Assembly: GCA_028551475.1 (NCBI GenBank) | Contig: CM052355.1 | Coordinates: 19,179,543 to 19,243,542 of the forward strand | From: Casuarina equisetifolia | Lineage: Eukaryota > Streptophyta > Magnoliopsida > Fagales > Casuarinaceae | DNA length: 64,000 bases | Direction of reading: 5' to 3' | In this document: positions 34,275 to 48,144 of the stretch, one piece after another | How the letters are laid out: every line of letters starts with the position of its first letter | Position numbering within the stretch: the first letter of the stretch is position 1 | The notes under the pieces: generated by a model | Told to the model about the DNA's origin: nothing | Database searches by the model: none | What the model saw: only the letters and a program-made list of their open reading frames with translations | Translations under genes and position numbers: made by a program

Positions 34275-37200
34275 ATTTGCCTCCACCTGCCTTCTAAGTA
34301 TTGATTTCACCATGAAAATACTTTGTTTCATTTTGTGAAATTTTGGACAAAATGGAGGGTTTTGTGTTAGGATGGTAATCCAGTTTCAATATACCGCCAA
34401 TGAGGTGCTAGGACTCTAAGAAAGTTTTTGTTCTAAACTATAAGAGTGCTACATACAAGGGTACTTTCGTTCAATTATGTCTTCTGCGACAAGGAATGAC
34501 ACTGCTTGTACATTCTATGACATGTTTGGTTCAGTGTGAATTTCAAATTGTACATGAATCCTTAGACTCACTCACATTCCTGCTATTTAGTACCGTCATT
34601 TGGTTAACGTCATTGAAGAAGCTCTTCCCAACCGTATGGCTAAATAGGGGCAAGATAATGTCATCACTGCTGGTTAAGGAAATTACATGATGCACAAACT
34701 TTTTATTCACCTTTATTGACGCCCCATGCATCATCCTCAGTGAGAATAATTGAAAGGAGACGCACCTTCCCGTCACCATTCGGTTACTCTATTTCATTTT
34801 CTTCTGTTTTAGTTTTTTTTTTTTTTTTTCTGAGCTGCTATCCACTTCACCTGATGAACCTCGAAGCATTCTCTCTTCTTTTCTCCATTTCCTTGTTTTT
34901 AACTTCTTTTTTTCGAATCGTTCTCGTTGTTGGTTATGTCTAAAGGTCCATCTATTGAAAGCTGATTCAAGACCAAGTCAGGGCGTGTCCAACACATCAT
35001 GAGCTTCCTTCGTGTCTCAGTGAGAAAAAAAGAAGCAAAATTAGGGTTTCTTTATACCTGTTGTAACCCACGTCATTGAAAGGAGAATGACGAATTCCAG
35101 TTGAAATCCCATAACATGGATGAGGTGTAAGAGAAAAGTTTCGATCAAATTCTCAAAGGTTATTCCCATATGAGAGGCTTGTAGGGGAATTTCTTTCCTA
35201 GTTAAGGGCTAAGATTCGAATAAAACATCTATTTTTGCATTGGCAACAAGGTGTAAAGGGAAGATAAGAGCAACAACCCAAGATTTAAATGCTTATTGAA
35301 AAGCAGGTTATAAAAGAAAATGAGAGCTGAGAACTAGGGTTGTTAGCTTTAGGTCTTTGGCGCAACTCTTCTTCTCTTTTGGTTAGATAAATGGAGGTGT
35401 GAGCGAATATGAATCCAGGACCTAAGGTCAAACACCAACAACCTACAATTAAGATGTCGGTATGGGTTCTTGTCCATGCCCGTTACAATATACCCTCGAG
35501 CAGCAGCCTTAATGAGGGTGCTACAGTTGCTTGCCGTGTGGAGCATAGGAGACTTCATGTGTGGATATTAGCTAATCATCATTAAGGGAGTGGGTGATAA
35601 TGTGAGGGTAGTTTCGTGTGGGATAGCAACTACGATTAGTAGGTGGGACACGGATGGTGCAAAGAGGAGCATGTAATCGGACGGTGCAAAGAAGAGATCC
35701 CAGTTACCAAGAAGCCCTAGATTGACCAAACTTTACTTATAGGATTTCTTCTCTTGCACTATCTAGAACTAGTACTTTTACATGCTGCTTTTAGTACTTT
35801 AAAATCTCTCACAGTTGTAGCAATTCATCTCTAATGACCTTACTTAAAGTTGAGCACATACTCCCATAACCTCAAGACATCAAACACATAACATATTCCT
35901 TTGAAATATGTAGATAAGGCGACTTAGTATGCTATTAAGGCTCATGCTTTCTAGGTTGTCAAAAAAGCTTACTACAATAAGGAATTGATTTTCCTTTTTT
36001 AACCAAATCACCTTGCTCTTCTCACTGGGGATACCGTGGAAGATAGTTTGTTACCTTAATCAACCTCTAGACCTCATTGGCACCTATCAGTACAATATTT
36101 TGCTAGTCTTGGGACATCAGGATTCTTTGTTGAAAAAGGCAATCATGTTCAGGTTGTCAGAGACAATTTCCAATCACGACAATATCCTCTCGTCGTATCC
36201 CAATATAACGACAAGTACTTTTGTCAAAGTAGTGAATTGCAAAGTGACATTCCAACACTTCCTGGTAACTATGGTTAAACACGAATTTGATTCAGAGAAT
36301 GTGTTGGTTCCGGTTCGCTCTAAAATTGATTGTCTATGCTCGCCACACGTCTCCCAAGTTTTGGGTGGTCGTTTTTAATTGACTTACCTACAGATAGAAT
36401 GGGGCCTAAGTAGTTCTTTCGGGATTTTATTGGATTCAACAAAGAACTAGATGTGAATTAAGGAACTTTATATGAGATCCCAAAGGAAAGCGCATTATGC
36501 TATCAAACTTTTGCTTGGACGTAAAGCTGCCTTAGGTTTCCTATCGAATACTCCATCATTTTGGTACCAAAATGAAGAGTGAACCACCAGCATATTTTGT
36601 CTTTCATTTGGATACTTTTCAAGGCTGTAGGCTTATTTTTGCATGTGCCACGAATGTAAAGACGTGTCGTCTTAAAATTAAATAAAACTTAACTTTTCTC
36701 GCAAGAAGTGAATAACTTGTGAGACAACTTAATTTCCTATTTTTGCTTTGTCAAGTGTTTGAATTGACGTTAATAATTTGGTGGCAAAGTTGTTAATTTC
36801 AAATCTTAAAAGTTTTTTTATTTGAATTCCCTCACCCCCTTCACCTATTAAAATAAAAAGTCTTGAGTATATGAACTCCGGTTACACAAGCGATTTATAG
36901 TTGTTTCATCCCCATTAAGTTCCACTACTACTAACTAGTCCAAAGTAATCTCAAGCAAAGTGACTAGTTTGTCAAGACAATTAGGTGCCTTAGTCGGAAC
37001 TATCCTTGATGGAGCTTAGCGCACTTAACGCATGAAGAACTCTATGAGTTTGCCGGAAGAACTTGATCTCCTCGCCTTAACCTCGATCTTAAACCACTAC
37101 TACTTTCCTTCATTTTCAAGTCTCCATTCCTGTTTGACTGGGGTTCTAGCCTTATCTTGGCATTTGCCATCATCATCAGGCCGCTTAGCAAAATTTCTTC

Positions 37201-40200
37201 AGCCACCAAAGTTTTTTATTTTATTTCATTTTTTTAAAATAATGTAGTTACCCTATTCATTTTGATAACCCAGGTTAACAACAATGTCACATTTGCTCAT
37301 AAATATATGGGATAGAATATAAAACCTAACTCTTTAAAAAATAGACCCATACAACGAGTGCAATCCATAAGAAAATTAAAATCATAACAGTCTTGTCAAC
37401 CAGCTTTAAGAAAACATTTTGTTACATAGCAGACTCCTTTGTTGTTACAGGGACTTCTATATGGCTACAAGTTAAAAGGGATTCTAATATTGCTCATTGA
37501 AAAAAGTATTATAAACGAGAAACAACAGTAGAAGATTTTATTTGTAATATATTTGGTCATTACCATCGCTTTTATACGACTTAGAATAGAGCTTGTGATT
37601 GTTCACATTATTATTAGCGCCCATTCGTTTCTCAAAAAATGCAATCCCTGCCGCCACAATTTATAAGGCTTTCCGCAATCGTTACGTTAGTAATTCCAAT
37701 AGAGTTACATATTCATTAGAAGCAGAAATCTTGCTTTGTTATATTTGTATGGCCCAAATTAGTCCATGCCTCTCATGGTATAGCCCAATGGAAAACGAAC
37801 TATGACTTACCCTAATTGAGACCTCTCTTCAACGTCAATTTTACATAAAGGGCCTTGATAATGGTTAAACATTGAAATTGTAATTCTCAAGGATCTCTTC
37901 TTAAAAAGTATTTATCGATGCAATTTTGAGTCCATGGCTCAATGGATAGCCATAAAACCTAATAATTCAGGTGAAACCTTAACAAAGACCTTTTCTTTTA
38001 TTTGAAAAATGATTCAACTAGTCTTTTCTTTGCTTCCATAACTTAATCTTTGTTTGAAAAAACATTTGTAGAATTTGTATGCTTTCTTTCTTGCTTTCTG
38101 GTTTTTTTTTCCCCCTTTTCTTTTGTGATTTGAGGTTTGTACATTCTAATGTGATTTCGTTTGTGAATCTACGGCCAATAAGAAGTCAAGTGTTTGAACC
38201 CTACTAATTAATCTTTGTCATTCTATCTTATTTCAAAGGTGCACACTAAACAGAATCCACCCATTAATAAATCACAATCTTATTGTTTTTCAATGTGGTT
38301 GCATTGACTATCATGATAATTTCATATCATAACTCTTGTACTATAAGATTTAACTTTTATTACAATTTAGTCTATGACCTACTCTCCTAAGTTAACCCAC
38401 TATAAATACAAAATAGTAAAAAAATAAATAAAATTGTTTGGTTATTGTAAGCTTCTTGTATTTTAAAGGTGTATCATTTCATGTTCAATAACTAATGAAG
38501 CTACAGACGACAATTTAAATTTGAAGAGATATAGATAGTGAAGGGTTTGAAGATACTACATGCTCTAAGTGATAGTACAGAGGTAAGCATTATCAAACTG
38601 CAATTTCTTTTCCGCTCCAAACCGAAAAAGTGCATATAAAGCACGAGTTGGTGATCTATGATTCTATACTGCTATATCTTAATTGGGAGATCAAGCTAAA
38701 GAGAGAAAGCAAGGTCCCATTCTTTATTTGATTCGAATATCAGTGCTTACTGTAATCATCGTGCAACAGGCGCTCAATCAGCTCCCCAGTGCCGCGTTGT
38801 GTTGACCGTGCGTAATTATAGGCTTTCATTGGTGTTACAAAATAAGTTTAGCTGTTGCATCATCAATTTAGAGGATTTTGTCAATTGTTATGTGATTAGT
38901 GCCATATGATGCTTTGATGAGAAAATGGAAATTAGAACTGTTGAGACTTGGTGGTACGTGTGGTTGTGTATAGTGTCCCATTAAACTTAAGAGCATTATT
39001 TATTCTTCTTTTTAAAGTTAAAGGGAGTGAGAGATTTTCATGTCTGAGACTTCTTTGCTTCCAGGCTGCCTTGGTTCCAACTTAGCCAAGGCTTCTTGAC
39101 AAACTTAAAAGGATTATTGTTAAGGTAGTTTAGGAATAGAGTAAGTATTTTGACTATTGGTTATAGTTTTTGCTATAGTAATAGCACTCGATGGTCCTAA
39201 CAAGAACTTCAAGTGTAATTGTATAAAATAGACTATAAATATTTGTAGTAAATACATTTAATTTTTTTTTCCTTTCAGATAAATTTCAAGGCGCTAATCA
39301 AAGTGCATGGTTATGTTAGAGACGCGTAAAAAATGATTAGGATGACTGCACAGGCCATGGCAGATCTTAGCTCAATTCTTCGATGAAATATTCCCCTAAT
39401 GTCCAGTTTGTTGTCAGACTTGTTCAATGAATCTGCTAAAAACGGTCACCTCTCAATGACAATCATTTCATGAAGGAATTCTACCATTTGTTTTTATTCT
39501 ATCGCTGCTTTTGGTCTGAAAAGAAAACATTAGTGGTTCCCTATAAGAGGTAATAATCCGCACTTAGCTAGCAAGGGTAATCCTAATGAGTCCAAGAGAT
39601 CCACTAACCCCAACAAAGGTCAACATGAAAATCACACTACTAGACCGTTAAAGGTGTCTCATAGCAAATTTGTTCGCTTCAAAATCAAGTACAGCTATAT
39701 GTTAGGTGAACGGCCATCGTGAGGCCATAAAAGATGTAATTATGGTATGAGAGGAATACAAGAAAAGTATAATTACATCTGTAATGATCATAGATGATGG
39801 TCATTGGATGAGATAATTGGTGATTTGATCCAGCAAGATACTTTTCTTGATCTTAAGGCTTAATTTGAACCAACAGGATTGGAATCTGTAATGAATGATT
39901 TTTGAAGATATGGAATTTTCTATTTATGGGGTTAAATCAGTAGTGTGTGTTCTAGTATAGGGAAATTGATCTCAACGAGACAAAGCCTTAGTATTCTTTT
40001 AGAATTACATCAAGCACTACCCAAATAGCTTTCATGTGCAGCATGACATAAATGAAGAGAAAATCGGTTTTTTAACTCTCCATACTAACAAATCTTTGTT
40101 ATATGTCAGTAAATTTTATATCTATATAAAAATGTTGCAAGGATTGGATATGACTAGCCCTTCTATGAATATCTTTTTAGAATTGATATGTTAACAAAAA

Positions 40201-43200
40201 ATTTTAATTTAGTTATAATGCTACCATGTAGCATCAACCCTAAGCTGTACAAATTACATTAGTTGCCGTTATTTTTTTGAATCTTCAATCTTATGCACAG
40301 ATGGGTTAGAAACGTTGATTAAAAATACTCAAAACATAATAAAGAAACCCGGTGAATACCGGCATGTAAGTTAAACTCTTCATGTTGACATCAAATTTCA
40401 GTCAAGTTGCTTTTAAGTCGTTCTATGTGGGAAGACAGCTTTTGTTTTCCGCTCTTTTTATTTTTACTTTTCCCTTGGAGTGAAAATATGGAACAAACTC
40501 AACCAAGTGAAAGCAAAGGAACGAGTAAAACAGTTTCTAGATGTAAAAGTCAATGGCAAGTTCTTTAGGGTAAATGAACAGGAAAGTCTATCATATAGTT
40601 CATGTGGACAGTGTAACGGTAATTATATGATAACTTTTGCTGCTTCATTTCTTTTTCCTCTTTTTTACCTCCAGAAACTTGGGGCCACACGGATACTCTT
40701 ACCAACTTTGCTATGGTTTAGTGGGAGAAATGGGGAGAGACACTTTTCTTTGGCCAAGTATGTCGGGAAGGGGCCAAGTTGCTCAGCAAAAGTACTCTAC
40801 CATGTGATGAAATGAGTGTAACAGTCGGCAAAACAGGTTCACTTATTTCAGCCTTAAAAAGTTTCCAGCCTTGTTTCAAATTTTTGTCGAGAATCTCATC
40901 TTTGTGATATTATTAGAGGGTACTCACTGCCATCATCACGCTTCACATTTTCATTATCTCTAGAATTTGTTGTTGTAGTCGAATGGAACTAACACAGTGA
41001 CTGCGTATAAGCTTGTGGCAAAGGAACAAAATGGAAGAAAAGCAGGCAGATATCCTAACTTCTACATAGAAATATAGAAGTCTAGAAAATAAATTATGAA
41101 AAGATAAATTCCATACTTAATATTTTAAGGTTTTAAATTAGGTATGAACCATTTTCTATAAAATCTAGAATGATATCATAATTAAATTCTTTCTTAGCAC
41201 TCCTATAAATATAGGCAAGTATAAAATCTATGTAAACAACAATGCAAAAAGATGGTTTGGGTTGGATCTCTCCCTTAATTCGTGGACAAAATTTTGGTAA
41301 AAAGTGTGGCCTCACGTAATTTATAGTCTCATCTAAAAACTATAAAAAATTGAAAAATAATTTATAAATAAATATGTTCTTCATCTTAGCCTCTTAACAT
41401 TTTAAGTTGGGTAGAAATCTTCTTTAAAAAATCTAACAACACTAATACATTAAAAAGAAAAAGAAAAAGATTCGAACGGTTGGTAATCAGTTTTCCGTTT
41501 TGGATACCTATCCAAATTACTTAGTTCTCGATAAAGGGCAAAGGCATAGATCCTACGCCTCTAACCAAACATAAATGTATGAATTTGCTTAGGTAAAGTA
41601 GCCTTAACTTGGGGAGAAAGAAAACCTCCTCAAAAAGGGTCATTTCACAAGGACATGACCTTTTTATGGTTCCACCCAGGTATAAGTAACAGTGTCTTTC
41701 CGTGGAAGTCTTATCCTTCTAATATGCTCTCCCATATTTGCAATGTTAATGTCAGCATGGTTGCAATAATGGAGAGCCCAGTGTTTCCGGGCAGTTGAAT
41801 TGAGCCAATAAGATTGGAACTCTCTGAGAACATGCAGGACTCGTATGGATGCAAAGGTCCAGGGACACTTATACTTCGGCTAAGCCAACAAAAGCCCAAG
41901 TCCTGTATTTCCCGTATAAAACTTGGATTTGAAACCTGTAGGCTGCATTTATAAATTCATTCTGGTAACTAGTTCGGAAAGCTTTGGGAACATGGTAGAC
42001 ACAGTTAAGACTGCTTGAGTTCAACAATGAAGAAGAGCTCAGATTCTTCTGGGAAAAAAATGAGGAAACACGCTACTGATTTCACCTGCAAAATATTGAA
42101 TACAAAATATGTTATGTTAGATAGAATTAAAATATATTGTCTTTCTTTCTTCTTTCGTTATTGAAAAATCAAAAACCATGAGATCTAAAACAGCTATTGC
42201 ATAAAATTTCAATAAATTTATGTTCCATCGTTGCCCAATATTCCTATAGTACCAGTAATCATTTTAATGTCCTATCATTCATCTCATTTTACTTCAACTA
42301 GAATTTGATAAGTAGATACATGAATATAATAATGGAGACTTTTTCTGACATAAAGGAAGGAAAAGATGGATTACTTGTAACTTCATAATAGTGGGCAAAA
42401 AAATACCGCAAATGAGGAAGGCAAAGAAGGAACCAGCAATGAATGGTACCAATCAACTTCAACATCATCTACATTGATGGGCTTCAAATTAAATAACAAT
42501 CACGAATGGTATAAGTGCAAAGGAAAAGAGAGATGATAAAAGTAAAGTTAATAATGAGGGAACATGAAAGGGTAAAGATTCTTGTAGAAAGAAGGCTTGT
42601 CCTATACTAATCATTATATCTCCGTCCACTTTAACAAGAACATGAGTGGAGTGAACAATGAAGCCATACCATACGAGTGAAGAAAGCTTTTCTTTACAGT
42701 TGGTGAGCAGTCAGCAATTTTCAGCCTTGCCGACAGGATTCGATGTCTCTTCCCGAAATTTGCTACCAAAGACAAGTACTCTCACCCTACTCTACTCCTG
42801 TGTTACCCATTCATTGAAAAGTTTGGAGGGGGACACCATTATTTCTCTCTTTACTCATACCGCCTGGTGTACTTCTTTTACTGCTCAACAAGGTAAGTTG
42901 ATAAATTCAAAGCAGATAGCAAGAGAGAGAGAGAAAGAGAGGCAGTAAAACTGCTTGATGGGTTCTGATGATAGAGTTATTGAAAACTCTTCCTGATAAT
43001 TACCCTCCATCTAGATTCCCATACCAAGAGCTTTGCTTCGTTGCTCTTGGAAAGTAAAATAAGGAGGTAGATCTCTGCTTTCTTTTTTCTTTTTTGCTTC
43101 TCTATTTAGCTAGATTGACAAAAAGGAGGTGGGTACAAACCTACATGACAACGTAAAAGTCATGTAAAGCGAGTAACATCGCCATCGCCAGAACCACCAA

Positions 43201-45700
43201 CCAGCTGTATCTAGTCAATATTTTTACATGCAAAAACAAAATTCGTTGCCGCATCCCTTTCAGCCATCTTATGTGCCTCCTCAGACCGACAGGTCTCCTT
43301 GCTTTCACTTTGCTCAAAGCTTTTCTAGCAATCATGGCAAGCAAAACAGATCACTCTGCAGAATTTCAACTTTGGACATCGAAATAACAAGTTTACTGGA
43401 TGGTCTAACTCAAGAGTAAAATGTCACGTAGCAATGGAATGTTTTAAAGATAAGTTTCCTGACATGATGTGATAGAACCTAAGAAAAAAGATCGAGACCC
43501 TTCAGTCTTTTTAGAATAATTCCCTTGCGGAATTCCTTAAATATTTATCACTTTAAATAGAATCAAAAAGCAACGAAAGCAATAAATGGTGAAAATAATA
43601 ACTAAAAGAATATTTTAATAAATGAAGGATCATAATCCTGGAAAAACATATAAATGAAATTGAAAAGGAAAAAAGTTCTTTTATCATACAAGTGATTGAA
43701 ATTTTAGATTAAAAACATGAGGAAGGCCCCCCTTCCTCACTTTTCTTCGACTATGACAAAAGCATTGGATTTGACCCCACCCACCTGAGTGGCGGTCTAC
43801 GATTGCAGAAAGAGACACAAGGAGACGTGACCCAGATAAATCAAAAGCACAAGTGCTTCTTTGGCTACAACATCCACTCCTCGACTTCCTCTGAGGTTGA
43901 CCGATGGGGGTGGCTGAGCTCTGGTTTGCCATCCACTCAACCACTTCAAGAGAAACCAGCCCTGCAGCAAAAAGATTCCTAGCAAAATTCAAAATCTCTG
44001 CTACTTTTTCTGACCTTTTACAATTCCCTTTTACAAGCTATCTCAATAAATTCTATATTCAATCAAGCTCTATTATTTGCCAATGCAGTCCAAGATGTAG
44101 CTTCGTCACGTGGTTCTATCAGCGAAAAAGTCACCACACGACAAACAATAAGCACTTGGTTTTTCCACAATGCAATCGGAAGTTCCTTAAAGGTTCAGAA
44201 GCCTGTCTTCTCTCTTCCCATTTAATTTAAAAACAGATGCTTCGTTATTACGTCTAGGATTTGTGGATATGAAGACCTTTGCAGGCCGCTCTAGGTGGAC
44301 TAGAAATGTTTCACCAACTTTTAACAGACAGACAGACAGACAGATGGGTGAGACTTTCTGTTGGACGATGAATGCTCATCCAAGATATCTCAAAGGCAAA
44401 AACGCTTTCTTGGTACAGAAATCAACTCGGGAGGATGTTTTTTTATGACGGAAAATTCTTCGGGAAAAATCAGTACAAACCTTGTCTTGTCCACTCAATA
44501 AACAGTGCATTTGGATGATGAATAGGTTCATATTTTGAAGGAATGTAAATCCAAGATCACAGTTGGACCTTTCACTGAGAGACAGAGAATGGTAAAAGGG
44601 ACATGAGAAGCAGAATTCAGAATTCAGAATTCATCTGCTCATTGTTACTCGCAGAGAGGAGTAATGTTCCGTGCCAGGACCACTCGGGACCTTCTGATTT
44701 ATGATCAGTCTTCACCGTGTTGTTTCTGTCGGCATCCTCCGGTAAACTATTTGCAAAGAGTACTCCCAATCCAGGATTTCAAGTTCTTTTTATATTTTGG
44801 AGTCAAGCAAACTGACTTGGCCGCAAGATGTAATCAGTAGACAGCTTGAACGACGATTTGACACTGAAAACAATGTCAGAATAATAACTTCGCTCCAAAA
44901 TTTACATGGTGAATCGAGGCAATGATTTTCACTCGAGTGTCGAACCCAGAATGAGTGTTTCTTCACGGCAGCTGTCCCAATTCTAGTCATGGAAAGATGG
45001 CCATATATTTGTCGATGTGCAATTATAGTATTAAGCACCTCCTTTCCTTTATGTGTGAGTGTTTTCGTGAGTGCAATATGACTCTAGATAAGATAAGATC
45101 CGTGAAATCATTTTACTCGTTTCTTTTTTCTTTTTCTTTTTTTTTTTTCTTTGGAGCCACTAGACAACCATCTCTATCTTTGTCTTTTACTTCTGGATAA
45201 GGCCAAAAGAATGCTGTCTAAATAACACTCACGAAAGTGTCTACCATAATGAAGTTGATACACTGGAGAAAATGAGTGTCATGTCCGAACGCAAAGTCAA
45301 TTGGAGAAGCGTCCTAGAAATTATCTGTGGCAAAAGAGATCATGCTCACGTGTACCATCATCATCACAGCGAGGACACATTCTTAAAGTTCACAAGAAAA
45401 GGTCCACGAAGAGGCAGGTTTTGAATTCTGATAAACCGAGCAATAAATCCAATTGTCATAAATATACTTATTTCAAATAGCTACAGCATCTCTAACAACA
45501 AGCTTCCTGTCATGACACTCGACTATCTTTATGTCTATGAACAAGATAAAACAGTTTTCTTTGTTTTTACAAACCCTAGATCCTCCAGTCAAGCCTGAGT
45601 TGTTGGCAGGAAACATAGGAGTCCAAGTGATTACATCGTTCCATTCCCTCCCGTTATCATTGTCTCCCAACCGCGACTCTCCAAAAATCTTCTACTAGAA
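34275..45700. other. Long intergenic stretch, no gene recognised
   Basis: The HIR 3' UTR occupies the start. The remaining ~11 kb holds only short frames without recognisable domains, including 36013-36378 (+), 40480-40815 (+), 42658-42948 (+) and 43684-43992 (-). A minus frame at 43141-43335 could encode a basic 64-residue protein with one hydrophobic segment (WLVVLAMAMLLAL), but nothing else supports it. Simple repeats: (GACA)5 near 44324-44344 and AGAATTC x3 near 44611-44634. Confidence 0.45.
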
Positions 45701-45792
45701 GTAAAGAACAAAAATAAGGAAAAGAGATCTGCAAAGAATTCTAGTGAACCCTACAGTTTTTAGTATTCTACAGGACTGGAAAAGAAAAAACA

Positions 45793-48144
45793 TTACACTG
45801 AGGGTGCATCGGCAAAGACCTCATAGAGCATGTCATCGTCACTGCCAGCCATGCCAAACAGCTCCGCGTCCTTTTCTTCCTCATTTGAAAAATCTCGTTT
45901 TTCAAGCTTCGCATGAGCTGCGATGAATATCATCTTTTGAGCCCTTTCGAGGCCCAGCCTTGAATGTCTATGGAGACAAACCCATTTCATGGAAGACCAA
46001 TTACATTTGAATATACAAGAGGTTGCATGGAGGAAAATGAGCCTCACCGCAACCTTACCCAGAGACTTGAACTCACTCAAACATGTTTCCCATACAAGTC
46101 TACTGCTCTGTGGATTTGCAATTTTCATCTTTCCAGAAACGGGATCTCGTTGTTTTACCTGAACTGCTTGAGCATAAAGAGGATCTAGCCCTTCTGACCT
46201 CCATTTCATGAGCTCCATCAATGCAACATGAGCTTCTTCCCTGGAAACCAACCTGGTTATGAGCTTATCCACATCCTTTTCCTGCTCATGTGTCAGGCAC
46301 TTGAACGGGGGAAGGTATTTCCCGCTCGTGTCCCTAATCAAGTAAAGAGGGTCCAGTATAAATGCCGCCGACCATGCCGGGTGATAGTTTTTTTTGAATC
46401 GCTTTTCAACAATATTTTCGACAGGTCCCTCGGAAATGTTGAATTTGGCACACCAGTCCTTCACTTTTCTTCTCAATTCCTCCCAAAGAGGCAGGCATTG
46501 TCCAATTAATGGCCTCTCAGCCTCAATCTCCTGAACCATCTCTTTGATCAGCTTCACAAGCGAATAAACTGCCTCCAACTCATTCCAAAATACCTCAGTT
46601 TGAATCAGCCCAGAAACTTCCCTCGCAGTCGAATTCTCCACACATATCACCTTGTAGGAATCATCCAGCACAAGCATCTGGAGTACCCGTGCACTGCTCA
46701 GTATATCTTCCAGCATACCATAAACAGGTCCAAAATTCTTGGAAGTATCACATTTCGGTAGAGGAACTCGCAGCAGCCCAGCATACCCAAGCTCCTGCAT
46801 CTTGTACTTGAGGAAGCTATTCCTAACTTGAGAAGTAGTATTTATAAAATTTCCAACTTTCTTGCAATTCTCGGTGACCGTCCTGAAAAGTGAGAGTTCT
46901 TTGTTAAAATCCTTGATCAAACTAACAAACCCCTGAAGCTGACAAGAGAGATTTACCATCCATTGATTCTGAATTTCCAAGTTTCTCAATGCCTTGGCCT
47001 TATACTTGTCCGCAATTATACCTACGCATCTCTGCACAGCGCTCCCACACGCACCAGTCACCGCTTCCCACAAAACCTCCTCCGCATATTTTGATGAAAC
47101 CGTTCCTCCCATAAACACTGCCTTCTGAAAAGAACTCGTCCCATTTGGAAGATTAACCATAAACTTAACCAAATTCTCTCCCTCACAAGAGAATCCACAA
47201 CAGTTCTTTCCCTTCCACCCGTCACTAGCAATCTGAAGAAACATAGCGTCTCTTATCCTAGCATCCGACTTGGTCTTGATCTCTTCAAACTTGGCATCAA
47301 GCCGAGCACCCGTAAGCTCCCGCCGCAACATCGCAGGCAAGCCTACCTGATTAAGGAACGCTCTAAACTTAGGGTGCTCGAGGCTCGAAACTGAGACCGA
47401 TCCACATGACTCATAGAACCATTCTGCTAGTAATTCAAGCGCGGAATCTATCTGGTCCTTGCTCAATGTAGGACCAGCCGACCCTTTAGGACTCTTAAGC
47501 TTTTTCACACTATCTTGTAGCAATGCCAACGCACCCAAATCATCTTTTCCGCCGGATAACACCAAGTGGTGCTGATTCAGTCCGGAATTACCCGCCGCCA
47601 CAACGGAGTTCTGGCGAGTCGGGTAAGTTGATTCATCGTCGCGGTTTTGGTTTTCATAAAACCGCGATGACTCGACCAAAGCTAAAGAATTAGCCTGGTA
47701 CAAAGAAGAAGAAGAACATGAATGCAAAGGATGAGTACCCATTTGAGAGCTTCGCTTTCGATGATTATGTAAGGACGGTAACGGCGACGGAACCGACGAT
47801 ATCGGCACTGGCGAGAGCGAAGCGCCGGTTGGCCTGGGAGTGGTGCTGAAGTTGGGGCAAGTACCCCTCTTCAAGTGCTCCGAGGCGGTTCTGGAGGGGT
47901 TGGAGGCGGAGAAAACCGCGTCGCACAAGGAGCACTTGAGTTTGACGGCTTTTGGAAGGTCGGTCTCGGGGTTGCGAAGGAGAATAGGTTCCAAGTGGGT
48001 CCAGTACCAGGCTCCTTTGCCTTTGATGGCTTTGGTTCGCACGGTGATAAGGCCTTCGTAGCGCTTGTTTAAGGCCTTGGCAGCCATGTCCTCGGATAGA
48101 GCTAGAGTAGAAGGATCGGTGGGAGTAGAGGCTGTGGATGCCAT
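45793..48144 (-). CDS. BED zinc-finger protein derived from a hAT transposase (At1g12380/At1g62870-like)
   Basis: An uninterrupted, intronless 783-aa frame starts with the ATG at 48144. Residues 71-96 form a BED-type finger (CSLC, then EHLKRGTC, i.e. C71, C74, H90, C96) after WYWTHLEPILL. A Ser/Pro-rich linker follows. From about residue 225 there is a transposase-like region, including SALELLAEWFYESCG, DAMFLQIASDGWKG, a cysteine-containing middle, YHPAWSAAFILDPLYLI, and a C-terminal helix region (WSSMKWVCLHRHSRLGLERA) where hAT proteins dimerise. The length and lack of stops suggest a functional host gene. I cannot pick out a complete hAT catalytic triad, and no terminal inverted repeats flank it, so it is best read as a domesticated DNA-binding protein of unknown role. 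The C-terminus is acidic (GSDDDMLYE). Confidence 0.88.
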   Translation of the reverse strand: MASTASTPTDPSTLALSEDMAAKALNKRYEGLITVRTKAIKGKGAWYWTHLEPILLRNPETDLPKAVKLKCSLCDAVFSASNPSRTASEHLKRGTCPNFSTTPRPTGASLSPVPISSVPSPLPSLHNHRKRSSQMGTHPLHSCSSSSLYQANSLALVESSRFYENQNRDDESTYPTRQNSVVAAGNSGLNQHHLVLSGGKDDLGALALLQDSVKKLKSPKGSAGPTLSKDQIDSALELLAEWFYESCGSVSVSSLEHPKFRAFLNQVGLPAMLRRELTGARLDAKFEEIKTKSDARIRDAMFLQIASDGWKGKNCCGFSCEGENLVKFMVNLPNGTSSFQKAVFMGGTVSSKYAEEVLWEAVTGACGSAVQRCVGIIADKYKAKALRNLEIQNQWMVNLSCQLQGFVSLIKDFNKELSLFRTVTENCKKVGNFINTTSQVRNSFLKYKMQELGYAGLLRVPLPKCDTSKNFGPVYGMLEDILSSARVLQMLVLDDSYKVICVENSTAREVSGLIQTEVFWNELEAVYSLVKLIKEMVQEIEAERPLIGQCLPLWEELRRKVKDWCAKFNISEGPVENIVEKRFKKNYHPAWSAAFILDPLYLIRDTSGKYLPPFKCLTHEQEKDVDKLITRLVSREEAHVALMELMKWRSEGLDPLYAQAVQVKQRDPVSGKMKIANPQSSRLVWETCLSEFKSLGKVAVRLIFLHATSCIFKCNWSSMKWVCLHRHSRLGLERAQKMIFIAAHAKLEKRDFSNEEEKDAELFGMAGSDDDMLYEVFADAPSV

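Noticed and set aside
34089..34331. Minus-strand frame over the last HIR exon
   Set aside because: Shadow of the HIR coding sequence.
36013..36378. 121-codon plus frame
   Set aside because: No domain, no signal peptide, no splice or promoter context; treated as chance.
43141..43344. Basic small protein with one hydrophobic segment on the minus strand
   Set aside because: Looks plausible (ATG at 43335, 64 aa) but has no homology I recognise and no clear promoter; mentioned only under the intergenic entry.
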